Positions 12,162-22,185 of a DNA stretch of 31,757 nucleotides are shown here, piece by piece (within the stretch, counting starts at the first letter, position 1; every line of letters begins with the position of its first letter). The DNA lies in contig QXVZ01030741.1 of the NCBI GenBank assembly GCA_008931825.1, positions 1 through 31,757 of the forward strand. Direction: 5' to 3'. The DNA is from Phallusia fumigata. Lineage: Eukaryota; Chordata; Ascidiacea; Phlebobranchia; Ascidiidae. Both the position numbers and the translations under genes were made by a program. The notes below the pieces were generated by a model that saw only the letters and a program-made list of their open reading frames with translations, was not told the origin of the DNA and made no database searches.

Positions 12162-15100
12162 ATGTCTTCTTCAGATAACAGGAAAGTTAGTTTACCTGAT
12201 GATGCAAATGCCGTGATCAACTGCGACGTAAGTATCCAAATAGTGTGTATTAAGAACTTTCTTCTGTTGGAGCCAAACTGGCTTGGAAAGCTAAAAGGTT
12301 ATGGGCTGTAGGTGTTAAGGTGAACTAAAGTTTCAAGGAATAAACAGATTTGCATGTTAAACATCTGCAGTGCAAACGAATGCGATTCTGTAGCCTCCAT
12401 TACTGGTTGTGTTTTTTTACTTGCTGAGGTATTATAACCTGTTTTGTTAAAACATGCGGCTTCCAGTGGTTCCCAAACTTTTTGTTAATTCTCCCCTTGG
12501 CTTATTTTGAAACTTTTCATTCCTGCCCTACTAGAAAATAAGCAATGCAAAGTAATATTAAAAGGTTTGAAACCACTGGCCATGTGAAAAGAAATACTGC
12601 ACTTAACTACAAATTGGAAATTCCTCCCTGGTTGGGAACCACTGGGCTACCATATATATAAATTAATAACCTTAAATTGGTAAACGACATTTCATAGCTT
12701 ATGATGTAGCTCATTTCTGAACATGAAGCTTTGTTGTCACTGTTGAAAACATTTTTTTGTCTTTTGTAATATTTTTTGTTGCCTATTAAAGATTTTTGTC
12801 AATAGGTAATTAAAAAAATATTTGTATAGGCTGTTCACATTGGAGAAGAAACCCATCATCATCATGATCAACGAACCAATACTGAATATAAACAAACCAA
12901 TGTACAACTTAGTCCGCACCTTCATCAACACCAACATGAATTTCATCATGAAACAACAATCCACCATCATCACAATGTTATTTACATGACACCCTTTCAG
13001 TCAACCTCTGGGGAACATTCTAACCAAGGTAATATAAACCAATTGTCCTATATTTTGTGCATGAAATGGAATTGGTAATGTTGTTGTTCCTTGATTATTT
13101 GTCTGATTTAAATAATGTTGAACTTAATTGTGTTTGGATGTCCTTAATTGTTTTTTATTGAACCCCCTACATAGTACAAAACTATTTCATGTCTGAAATT
13201 TGTAAACCTCATAATGACAACAGCCATTGTTGAAACATTTCCATTAGAATGTATTTACTGCATTTCAGCTCTCTGGAAGTTGTTTTTTAATTACTATTAT
13301 TCAGTTAAAGAGAAATTTTTTTACCGAAGACAATGGACAATAGCTAAAGGATGTACAGGAAGTTGTGTCTACTAGTAAGTAAAAGTTAATATACTGCTTT
13401 GTTTTATTTGTATTTTACTTGGTTGACACATTGTAGGTACTTGAAACCTACAATCTACAAGCATTTAACTCCATATACCTGCATTATTAGTTCAGCCTGT
13501 CTATTTGGTAAAAGGCAGAAAACAGACAATATGTTCTCTGCTACAAAAGTTCAACAGATTTCTGCCTTGTGTACTGGTTTTTAGGTTGAACTCTGCTTCA
13601 TAGAGCAAACCGTAACAGTTTGTGCAGTTTTCTATAGATACATTCAATTCCTTTTTCTGTTGTATATTTTCCATTTAAACTTGTTAATCCATTTTGGGTG
13701 AAACACATTTCTAATTTAGATAAATGTTGTAACTTGTGGATTGGATTACTGCAATTTGTCAGCAAGTTTGTTTCTTCTTCTATTGCCCAAAGTCTTATCT
13801 TACTCCGTATTGTGTCATATATCAATGTTTTATTTTTATGAGAAGTTTAGGAACAGTTGAGAGTAAAATTTTACATCATGGGCTTACAAACTGTTAGGAT
13901 GATGACACTCAAGAAATAATTTTATTGGGGTGGCAAAAAACACCCCACTCCAGAGCAGCATCCCTGTTTAAAGTCACAAAAAAGATAGCTGTAGCTTTCA
14001 TGCATACCATTACTTCAATGTGTAAGACACAACTGGAGTAACAAGCAATTGTTGGTTTCTATTTAGCTGTAAAGACTCAAATGGTAAAGATTTGTTTGCT
14101 GTGAAAGTAATGGACATGAAACAATATCCAGATGCAAAACAGGAACTGAAGACTTTGCGATCTTTGACTGATTCTGCATACTTGCTAAGATACATCACAA
14201 GTGGGGTGAATATATTATGCAGTCCTAACCACTTTTTAAAACATATGGTTCCACAACTGAAAAACATTGGCAAATTGTCGTGTATAACAAGAATATTCGA
14301 TGCCATACATGATAATCCAACCAATTCAATGACCCATTTGCATTTAGAGCGACGATAATGATCGACTTGAAATAGTTACTGAACTTTGTCATGGAAGTGT
14401 CCAACAGGTCAGTTACATTGTTTTACATTTTTATTAGAGGAAGAGTCGCCTAAAACACTATTCCTTTACTTGAGTTGGGTTCACTTGGTGAAAGAAAACA
14501 TAGTAGCGCTAAATCAATCACCAAGTCAGAAATAGCTGCACAACGTTAAAACAATATGAGGCGCAAAAAAGTAAAGTGCACACTTGGTGGATTGAGGTTG
14601 AACGTTTCAGCCACAATTAGGAGTTATTACCACCAAGGGGATAATTTCACATATTTCTGGAGGTAAGTAGATTACCTACTTGGTTCTATTGCACTATAAT
14701 ATTTATGGGTCCCCTTCCTGAAGGGGGGGGGGGGGGGTTTCACTCTGTTTGTTTTTTGTTTTTTTCTTTTTTGTCCCCTGCAGCTTGTCCATGCACTTTT
14801 GTTGTGAAATGTTTGATGGATTTGGATGAAACTTTCACAGCTGGTAGATCAAGGCGGTGTGTCATGAGTTTGGATTAACCCCATAGCCCCAGTGGTTACC
14901 CCGCTAGCCCCCTAAAATGGGGCAAATAGTTAAACAATGTCCGAATTGGATGAAATTTGGACAGTTTGTATAACATTTCATTGTGGTGCAATAATTGATG
15001 TTTTTTACCCCATAGCCCCAGCAGTTACCCCACTGGCCCCCTTAAATGGGGCAAATTGTTAAACAATCTCCGAATTGGATGAAATTTGGACGGTGTGTAT

Positions 15101-18100
15101 AACATGTCATTGTGGTGCAATAATTGATGTGTTTTACCCTATAGTCCCAGCAGTTACCCCACTAGGGGGGGGGGGGGGGGCAAATTGTTAAATGTTCTCC
15201 GAATTGGATGAAATTTGGACAGTTTGTATAACATATCATTGCGGTGCAGTATTTGATGTGTTTCATGCTAGAGCTTCAGCAAATACCACACTAACCCCCT
15301 TAAATGAGCCAAATTAATAAAAAATGTCTGAATTATATGAAATATAGACAACATGTCATTGTGGTGAATTTGTTGTTTGTAGGTTGGGTCATAGTTACTT
15401 ATATTATTAATTCTGTCATTTCATTTTTTAATTTACATAAAATTAAAGAAAAAATATCTAAAATATTCAGTATTTAAGAAAATATAATTAAAGAAAATAT
15501 TCTGTTCTGTACATACGTTCATAGTGAACCACAATTTCTACAACTTTGCATGTGTGGGGACCCATGCNTGTCTGAATTATATGAAATATAGACAACATGT
15601 CATTGTGGTGAATTTGTTGTTTGTAGGTTGGGTCATAGTTACTTATATTATTAATTCTGTCATTTCATTTTTTAATTTACATTAAATTAAAGAAAAAATA
15701 TCTAAAATATTCAGTATTTAAGAAAATATAATTAAAGAAAATATTCTGTTCTGTACATACGTTCATAGTGAACCACAATTTCTACAACTTTGCATGTGTG
15801 GGGACCCATGTGTAAGCTTAAGTAACTATGGGACCCAATGTGAAATGACATGGTATTGAATATATATGCATTGTTAGAAAAGGTAATAGTGTATATGGAA
15901 TGGCGATATGGTGAAAGCCACCCTTCTAGTTTAAATTTAGTCGTGTATGTTGCTGTGTCATTTTATACTTTTCACCTTCTGTGATGTCATGGTAGTGTAG
16001 TTTCATGACTATAGTTTGCTGTGTAGTCTAGTGTAATGATGTCAATTTTGTATTCATTTTATTATTAATTAATTGCAAGCTGTAATTTGTTCCTTTTTTT
16101 AAAGAAGTTAGATAAAATCCACCATGTTCTCAAGAACCACTGCCCTAACGGTCCCAAATAATAAAACATTAAAATCTTAACACAGAAATCATTCTTCTCT
16201 AACCACTGGCAACTTTTTTGTTAGTTTATTCAGTGCTGCAAGCAAAAACGTAATGGTGAATGTAAAGAAAACTGGCCCAAACCTCTACCCCTTAAAGAAG
16301 AGGGGTTGGAAGAATATGAAAACAAAACTGAGGAGGACTATTTGTCATATTTTGGCTTGTCACCAATGGACATTTTCAAAAATATTGTGCAAGGAATATT
16401 TGAACTGTCATTCCATCATGGTTTAGGTAACTAACAAATAGTCTCTTTTAAGGACACTTAAATACACAAGTTGGATGAGGTCTTTAATAATATTTTCCTT
16501 ACCTTGTGGAAGTATAATAATACCTATTTCTAGAACATCGCGACATAAAGCCTTCAAACTTTTTGATGAAGAAACAACAGGATAGGTCAGTTGTAAAAGT
16601 TTGTGATTTTGGGTTGACCAGAGACATAGATCCAAACAGTTCAGTAACAGCACGTGGCACCGATTCGTACATGCCTCGAGAGGTCATAAGGAAAGAGAGA
16701 GTAGTGCCGGTATGTACAACACTTCAACCAATTTACTGGCAAACTACACAAGAATACCATTACTTTCATGTTTGCAGGATGGAAAATCTGATGTGTTTTC
16801 TTTGGGTTTGGTATTGTATAACACAATCACAGAGGGAAAACACCCATTTGGAAAAACAACGTTTAATCAAACCTGCAATATTGGAAATGGTCAAGACCCT
16901 GATTTTAGTGGGTTGATGCAAGGTATGTTAAAAATTAAAAAATTTTTACCTAAATACATTGTTAGCATAAATAAGCAAATTCATGTTTAGTTGAATGACC
17001 ACAGTTTAAAAGAATACAGTTATAAATTTACAAACAGGTGGGAGAGCCAATTGCAAAACAACATTGTACAAAAGTCTCAGCACATAGCAGTTGGTGCTAG
17101 TGCCATCTTAAAAAACAAAATGAATCAACAGTTAATTAAATCAAGATAAATCTATCTAAGCTATTAGCATGCACATATACTAAGCAAGTGTTATTGTTAT
17201 TTAAAAGGAAAACAAATCTGGAATGTTTGTCAGTTCCAGATGCTGAGCTGAGTCAGGAGGAAAAGATCAATATGCGTCATTTGTTGTCGTGGATGTTGAA
17301 ACATGAGCCAGACAGCAGACCTACTATGCAAGAGGTTAAATGCCATCCAACACTTTGGACCTTTAAAGAGAAAGTCTTGTTTCTTGTGGTTAGTTCATTT
17401 TTGTGTTTTTTGCTTTGCATAACACGCAGTGTCAGGTATAACAGGTAGACATATTTGTGCAACTTAAAACTAAAATGTGTTTATAACTCATGTCATTCGG
17501 TACAGAAAGTTGCTGAAATATTTCAGCCATTTGATCAAAGAAAACTACAGAAAACCCCCAAAAGAAAGGTATATCCTTTTTACATTGCTTGTTTGACAGT
17601 TGAAATTTAATTTTTATCCAAACAAAATTTTTTCCAAAAAGGTGGAAGACATCTCTTCACAACCAAAAAAGGCAAATAAAAGATAAACTCTTTTAAGATT
17701 TTATTTAATATTCTTTTATTCTAACTTTAGCTTAATGTTTTAGAAATATGCCAAGTTGACTGACCGATTGAAACCAGCAAAATCCTTGACAAAAAAATTC
17801 AATTCAACCAAGGTACACCATGAAATATCTGTCATTGGTTGGATAATTGTTTTGCCAATATGTGCAGTTCAAGAAACCCAGTGTTGCAAGTCCATTGGTA
17901 GCGGGGGATTCTATACCGTTCCAAGATGAAAGAATTTCCAGACCAAGCTTTACAAATGAGGAAACTGAGCCAGTACCAGGTTGCTCCCCACCTGTACAAC
18001 GAAGTGATCTTCTCAACAGAATTGAAAGCCTCAAAAATTTTCGTGATTGGCAGTTGTTTGAAGCAGCAGATTCTGGAGAAACTTCTTCCACCAAAAGAAT

Positions 18101-20149
18101 GCTTGATCAAATCAAAAAAGAAGCACCTTGCTCATCCGTGCTGGACATTCTTCTACTAATGGCAAATTTGGTAATATTTGCATAAAATAATACTGTGAAT
18201 AAGCTGTTGCATCAGTCATAGTTCTCTTTGAACACATCAGTTTCTAAAAAGCCTTCCAGTTAACCTTTTTATTAAACAGAATACAGTGGGTACAACCTTC
18301 AATAGTATTGCTGTATTACAGGGGTGACCAAATGTGGCCCCAGCAAACTTTTACACAGCCTGTGGCTTTGGTTTTAAGTTGTGTTGAACTCGACTTACCA
18401 AAGTTTGGGTTAAGCCATTGGGTTAAGGCGACTTATTTACACAAAAGCTTTCCATGAAACAGACTTTATTTACAAGTAAGAAGGATGAGTACATAGTACT
18501 GACGCAGCGCAAATCCCAAAAGGATGATAAGATTTTTGTGTAGCTGTGTATGTGCGTAATAATTTTGTAAAGACTTCAGAAGAAACGTTGGCCCATGGGC
18601 GTCTTCAACCAATTATAACTGGCCCTTATTGTGAAAAGATTGGACACCCCTGCTGTAACCCTGTAATTACTTATCTAACAACAAAGGCAGTTTTATGGGA
18701 TGTTTTTAACCCAACATGTAGGCTGTGGTGAGGCAACACAACATTAAGAATGAAACACAGTGCTTCTTCAAAACAACAATTTTGCTTCTTCCTAATCTGA
18801 ACCGAAAAACCTCATTAAAAAATTCCCTTGTGGCTACTGATCAATTTTGTTGCTGGCAGCTATAGTAAGGGTTACCATCAATCTAAAACCAAACCAAGGT
18901 TGACTGAAAAGAGAACATAGGTAAATGTCACAATGTGCAAAGCACTGTCCTTTTAAGCTTTGTTTGAATCAATTAAATTTGTTCACCTACTGGTCACAAA
19001 AAAAGTCACTTTTTGCTAAGGCTGAGATAACTGCTCAACCTTAACTACAAAATTAGCCTTTGTAACATCCTAGCTATCTTATAGAATGCTAATCAATGCC
19101 TTGCCTTGTAATGAGATCATGTTTTTTTATTTTTTATGGTGTCACAAAGCATGGTGGCCAAACATCAACGATAAGATGAAAAGTATTTTCATTTAACACC
19201 GTTAAAGCTAAGACAAAAGGAAAATAAGGACAATAATAATTTCTAAGGTGCTGTTGTTTAAAATAAGGATGAATCTAAGAATGCTATGGGAGCCCTGTCT
19301 ACAGTGCATTCCTGTGTAAACCTTTCACTTTCCAAGGATTTCCACATTTCTTTGTAACGAACACTAACATGCACTTTTGTGGTTGTTGTAGTGTACCCTA
19401 TGGTACATTGTGCAAGACTGTTAATCTGGTGTCTGGGTGTAATATGTCAATAGCTATTGCAAAGTCTGACAAAGTCCTGAATTACAGTAATTGATATCAG
19501 ACTTACAATTGAATCCAATTGTAATGTAAAAATTAGACTAGGAAGAACTATTTACCACACTATAACAAAGCAGGTGATGTAACAACTGTACCAAACAACA
19601 CCCTCATGGCCACGTAAATTTTTAATTGCCGGCATTTTTCTTGCATTTTCTTGAACTGTGATGTCTAATGTAAATCATAAGACAATTACAATTCTGGATA
19701 CAGTGAAAACAAAAATAGTACTAAACTTTACTGTGTGTTTTTTTAAGAATCAAAATGCTGGACCCAAGTATGAAAATATTGGTCTTGGTTCAACAAAGAA
19801 TTGGAAACAATTTTACAACTACTTTTCAAAGGACAACCCAAATTTGCTTTTGAGGGTTTATGAACTATTTTGGGATTTTCCAGAATTGGGAGATTTTGAA
19901 AAAGTAAGTAAGATTATGAGCTTGGTATTTGTAAAGGATGTGACTAAATTGGGCCCAGTAATTATAACCTTAAATTGGGCAACATCTTGATATCTTGAAA
20001 AAAATATCTACTTGAGCAATAAAAGCCAAGTAAGCAAATTGTCACAAAATCACAATTAAGCACATAGCAGGCAATACTTAACATTATTTTTATATTTAAA
20101 GGGTGTGTTGGAGAAAGATAGAGGACCAAGACGTTCAAAACGAAACTAG
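12162..20149 (+). CDS. IRE1/RNase L-like kinase with a divergent KEN domain, no sensor domain
   Basis: Exons: 12162-12227, 12830-13028, 13269-13374, 14067-14205, 14348-14407, 16234-16426, 16534-16709, 16778-16922, 17240-17388 (acceptor could be 17234), 17506-17568, 17744-17812, 17868-18170, 19748-19903, 20102-20149 (TAG). Phases agree throughout and give about 623 residues. Residues 1-22 are polar; 23-88 are His-rich. The kinase starts near 112 with a loop AKGCTGSCV, its first Gly replaced. AVKVM gives the ATP Lys (K137), HRDIKPSN the catalytic D258 and N263, and DFGLTRD D279. ELCHGSVQQ matches the IRE1/RNase L hinge, and LKHEPDSRPTMQEV ends the C-lobe. A basic, Ser/Pro-rich linker (about 412-500) follows, then a KEN-like region: SSVLDILLLMAN and FYNYFSKDNPNLLLRVYELF parallel the IRE1 segments before and after its catalytic loop. 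There is no transmembrane or luminal domain and no ankyrin repeats, and the neighbouring USP gene leaves no room for them. The kinase looks active; the nuclease does not. Family sure, function unknown. Confidence 0.85.
12464..12644. mobile_element. hAT-like miniature transposon (MITE), 181 bp
   Basis: The element begins CAGTGGTTCCCAAACTT and ends GGTTGGGAACCACTG, an inverted repeat of about 14 bases of the kind seen at hAT ends (CAGTGGTTC...). The interior has no open frame. Flanks GGCTTC and GGCTAC may be remains of a target-site duplication, but a clean 8-bp one is not visible. It lies in the first intron of the kinase gene. Confidence 0.65.
14723..14737 (+). repeat. G homopolymer (15 G)
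   Basis: Fifteen consecutive G follow CCCCTTCCTGAA. A second G run of 16 occurs at 15165-15180 within the tandem repeat. Lengths of such runs are prone to sequencing error. Confidence 0.9.
14797..15370 (+). repeat. Tandem repeat, 129-bp unit, about four copies
   Basis: The anchor CCGAATTGGATGAAATTTGG starts at 14941, 15070 and 15199, and a decayed copy CTGAATTATATGAAAT at 15328: the spacing is exactly 129 each time. A partial earlier copy has TTGGATGAAAC at 14822. A second anchor, CATAGCCCCAG and its variants, recurs with the same period at 14882, 15011 and 15140. Each unit also carries a C-run and G-run pair around TTAAAT that could form a hairpin. Copies diverge toward the 3' end. Confidence 0.9.
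15165..15180 (+). repeat. G homopolymer (16 G) replacing the C-run/G-run spacer of one repeat unit
   Basis: In the preceding unit the equivalent position reads GCCCCCTTAAATGGGGC. Here it reads only G followed by CAAATTG, so the small palindrome has become a pure G tract of about the same length. Confidence 0.8.
15325..15810 (+). repeat. 242-bp direct duplication split by an N
   Basis: Positions 15325-15566 and 15569-15810 are the same 242 bases with one mismatch seen (A at 15439, T at 15683). The copies are separated only by C and N (15567-15568). Such a pattern is expected when two contig ends overlap but were not merged. Confidence 0.9.
15384..15838. repeat. Inverted repeat arms in the kinase intron
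   Basis: TTGGGTCATAGTTACTTA at 15384-15401 (again in the second copy, near 15628) is the inverse complement of TAAGTAACTATGGGACCCAA at 15819-15838, apart from three inserted bases. A second pair, ATGGGTCCCC at 14705-14714 and GGGGACCCAT at 15800-15809, is perfect over 10 bases. They may be ends or fold-back parts of an unclassified element. Confidence 0.5.
15568..15568. other. Ambiguous base N between duplicated copies
   Basis: The N separates two nearly identical 242-bp copies, which strongly suggests an assembly join rather than a single uncertain base. Confidence 0.7.
17642..17671 (+). other. Possible extra 30-nt exon of the kinase gene with a GC donor
   Basis: An AG acceptor at 17640-17641 is followed by ten open codons (VEDISSQPKK) that keep phase 0, ending in AAG|GCAAAT. 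Without a GC donor the frame runs to a stop at 17684-17686, which would make an alternative last exon. Sequence flavour (Lys-rich) matches the two flanking linker exons. Both versions are plausible; skipping it also keeps the frame. Confidence 0.3.
18319..18652. mobile_element. hAT-like miniature transposon (MITE), 334 bp
   Basis: The left end reads CAGGGGTGACCAAATGTGGC and the right end, read inversely, CAGGGGTGTCCAA, a classic hAT-type terminal inverted repeat. Flanking octamers CTGTATTA and CTGTAACC share their first five bases, consistent with a decayed 8-bp target-site duplication. The interior has no transposase frame. It lies in the 1.6-kb intron between the last linker exon and the final KEN exon. 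Confidence 0.75.
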
Positions 20150-22185
20150 ATTATGCCCAGTAAAATCCCATAGTGTGTAGTATGGTAGGCTATATGTCTG
20201 TTTTGTCACAAATGTATATATTGTCTGACAACTAATTTGTACTTTTTTCGTTGCTGAGTTTTGTTTTGAATCATGTAAGCACTTCAAGCCAAGGAGTTGG
20301 GCTGCAATTTTAATCTTTATTGTAAAAAGTTTCAAGTGCAAGCATTTTTATGAGTACATGTCTGGTCATTTTTCTAAAGGAAACTCAAAATATTGTGGGC
20401 AACATGTGGTAAAATTTTGGCCCAACGCCAACAGTTTTTTCCTAAGTATTGCATACATATAAATAAAGCAAGTAATTTGGAAATTTTTTCATTACGTTTT
20501 TCATAATTGTATCACATTTTTTTACTGTTTGGCATTAGACGCTGTAATAATGTCTTCATCAAATTTTTTTTGTACTGATGCAAGCTGAGTGTCTTGGTTT
20601 TTTATGGATTCTGCAATTGATGCAATTAGTTTTGATAATAAAGCAAATTGTGCTTCTTGTTTGTAAAACTTGAGAATAGATTAATTGTTACACTATCCAA
20701 GACAGTTTGTGTATGGCACCTATGAAAAGGACTAGTGGGGGAAAGGAGGCACAACTCTTGCGGTTAGAAGAGACAAAGATGCAAAAAATATAAAAGGAAA
20801 ATAACTTAATGATTGACATGTAAGTTTAGCAAAACATTTTCTCTCACTTCACTTGATAAAAACGATTTTTTTGCCTCGCTCTGCAAACAATTTATGTCGA
20901 GGAAAACAAAATTCACATAAAAACCCAAAAGTTTTTTGTAAATGTAAATTGGGGTTGAGAATTTCCTCCCCTTTACAGGCGGACAAAGTTTAACCCATAG
21001 TTTTGAACCGCGTTCTTTTCGCGTTTTGCTTGTGTCGAGAAACATCGATCATAAAAACAGCCACATACAAAAAATCGCCACTGGTTTGTTTTAAATGTTG
21101 CAAATAATTACAACTCAAAGTTTAAGCATAAGTAGCGTGAAAATACGTTGCTGTCATGGGAATATAACGCATTCGTGTCGCGAACGATTCGACATCGAAA
21201 GTCGAGGCAGTCACTGCATAGACCTGTTTTGGATTGTTTTGAAATTCGTTTCTTTGAGCTTCAGTAAACCAATGTTGTAACGTAAGTTGTAAGCTGTTAG
21301 TGGGCCAAGGTTTATTTGAAACTTGCTTATTTCGTATTGGGTAAGAATTGGAGTTTTTATAACCATGCTCCAAGCCTTAAAATGAGGACAAGGGTTCCTC
21401 AATTTCTCGACTTTTTTCTTTCTCGTGGCATTTTTCACAAAATGCCATATTAACCATGACAAAAAGCACTCGGCATCAAAAACGATAAACTGATTAACAA
21501 TGATAAAGAACAAAACAAATCAAGTCAACAATTAAGCTACAAAGTTTTTTTTCAAAAGTTTGAAAATGCGTGTTGTATTTATAACGTTTTACCTTTAGCA
21601 AGTGATATATTTGTCTTGAAAACATTAGTTTTTTTCCTCGAGAATCAAGATCTAAATTTGACAAGAAAATCTGTTCCTGAGGTTACTGAGAAAAAACCCT
21701 AATGAGGTCTAAATAGAGCTGTAGTTTTGGACTTAAATTGGAGTTTTCGCAGTTTTTTACCTTATGGACCTTATCAAGGTGATGTGCAGTTTAAGATGAC
21801 AGCGGATCAATTACATGATTTTAAAATAAATACAAAGACATGTTTTATATTGCTTTACAATGGCAATGTATCTTATCTATGGAAAAGTTGTTGGAAGCAA
21901 AATGTGGTTGTAGTAATTGAGTTTTACAAATTTACCACATAATAAAGCAACAAGACTCAGTTTCATTATAATTTATTCATAACTTTCAGTTCAACTATAC
22001 ATTTGTAACTTTTTCAACCTTTTAATATTGCCACCATAGATATTTAAGATATGCCGTAGTTAGAATCCTAATAATGCAAACTTTGTCACCACACAGAACT
22101 CCCATAGTTAATTACAGTCAATGTTGAAAAGTTTGTGGGGCACATGACACTTATTTCCTAAATTTGGGAAGTGAAACAATTAAAC
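20150..22185. other. Intergenic region between the kinase gene and AP3D1
   Basis: The first few hundred bases are probably the kinase 3' UTR, with AATAAA at 20462-20467 and 20637-20642. The rest should hold the AP3D1 promoter. A patch at about 21000-21220 is noticeably richer in CpG than its surroundings. Several open stretches on the minus strand (for example 20806-21045 and 21211-21513) show no recognisable domain and I do not call them genes. Confidence 0.5.
20462..20467 (+). terminator. Candidate poly(A) signal of the kinase gene
   Basis: AATAAA lies 313 bases after the kinase stop codon. A second AATAAA at 20637-20642 is an alternative. Confidence 0.5.

Larger units (their letters stand above)
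14408..16233. other. Repeat-filled 1.8-kb intron of the kinase gene
   Basis: This long intron separates the kinase hinge exon from the exon leading to HRD. It holds a G homopolymer (14723-14737), a 129-bp tandem repeat, a 242-bp duplication split by an N, and inverted repeats. No coding exon is recognisable inside it, and the flanking exons join in phase 0. Confidence 0.7.

Noticed and set aside
13399-13584. Open stretch within a kinase intron
   Set aside because: The exons on either side (ending 13374, starting 14067) join perfectly in phase and continue the kinase Gly loop; this stretch interrupts nothing.
17188-17239. In-frame extension upstream of the kinase exon at 17240 (KTNLECLSVP)
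   Set aside because: The AG near 17211 would put the preceding exon out of phase; acceptors at 17234 or 17240 keep phase, so most of the extension is probably intron.
20806-21045. Minus-strand ATG-initiated 79-codon frame
   Set aside because: It is Lys-rich and unlike any family I recognise; length and context are compatible with chance. Conservation data would be needed to revive it.
21122-21513. Overlapping minus-strand open stretches of 83 and 100 codons in the AP3D1 upstream spacer
   Set aside because: No recognised domain, no splice or poly(A) support, and composition like the surrounding non-coding DNA.
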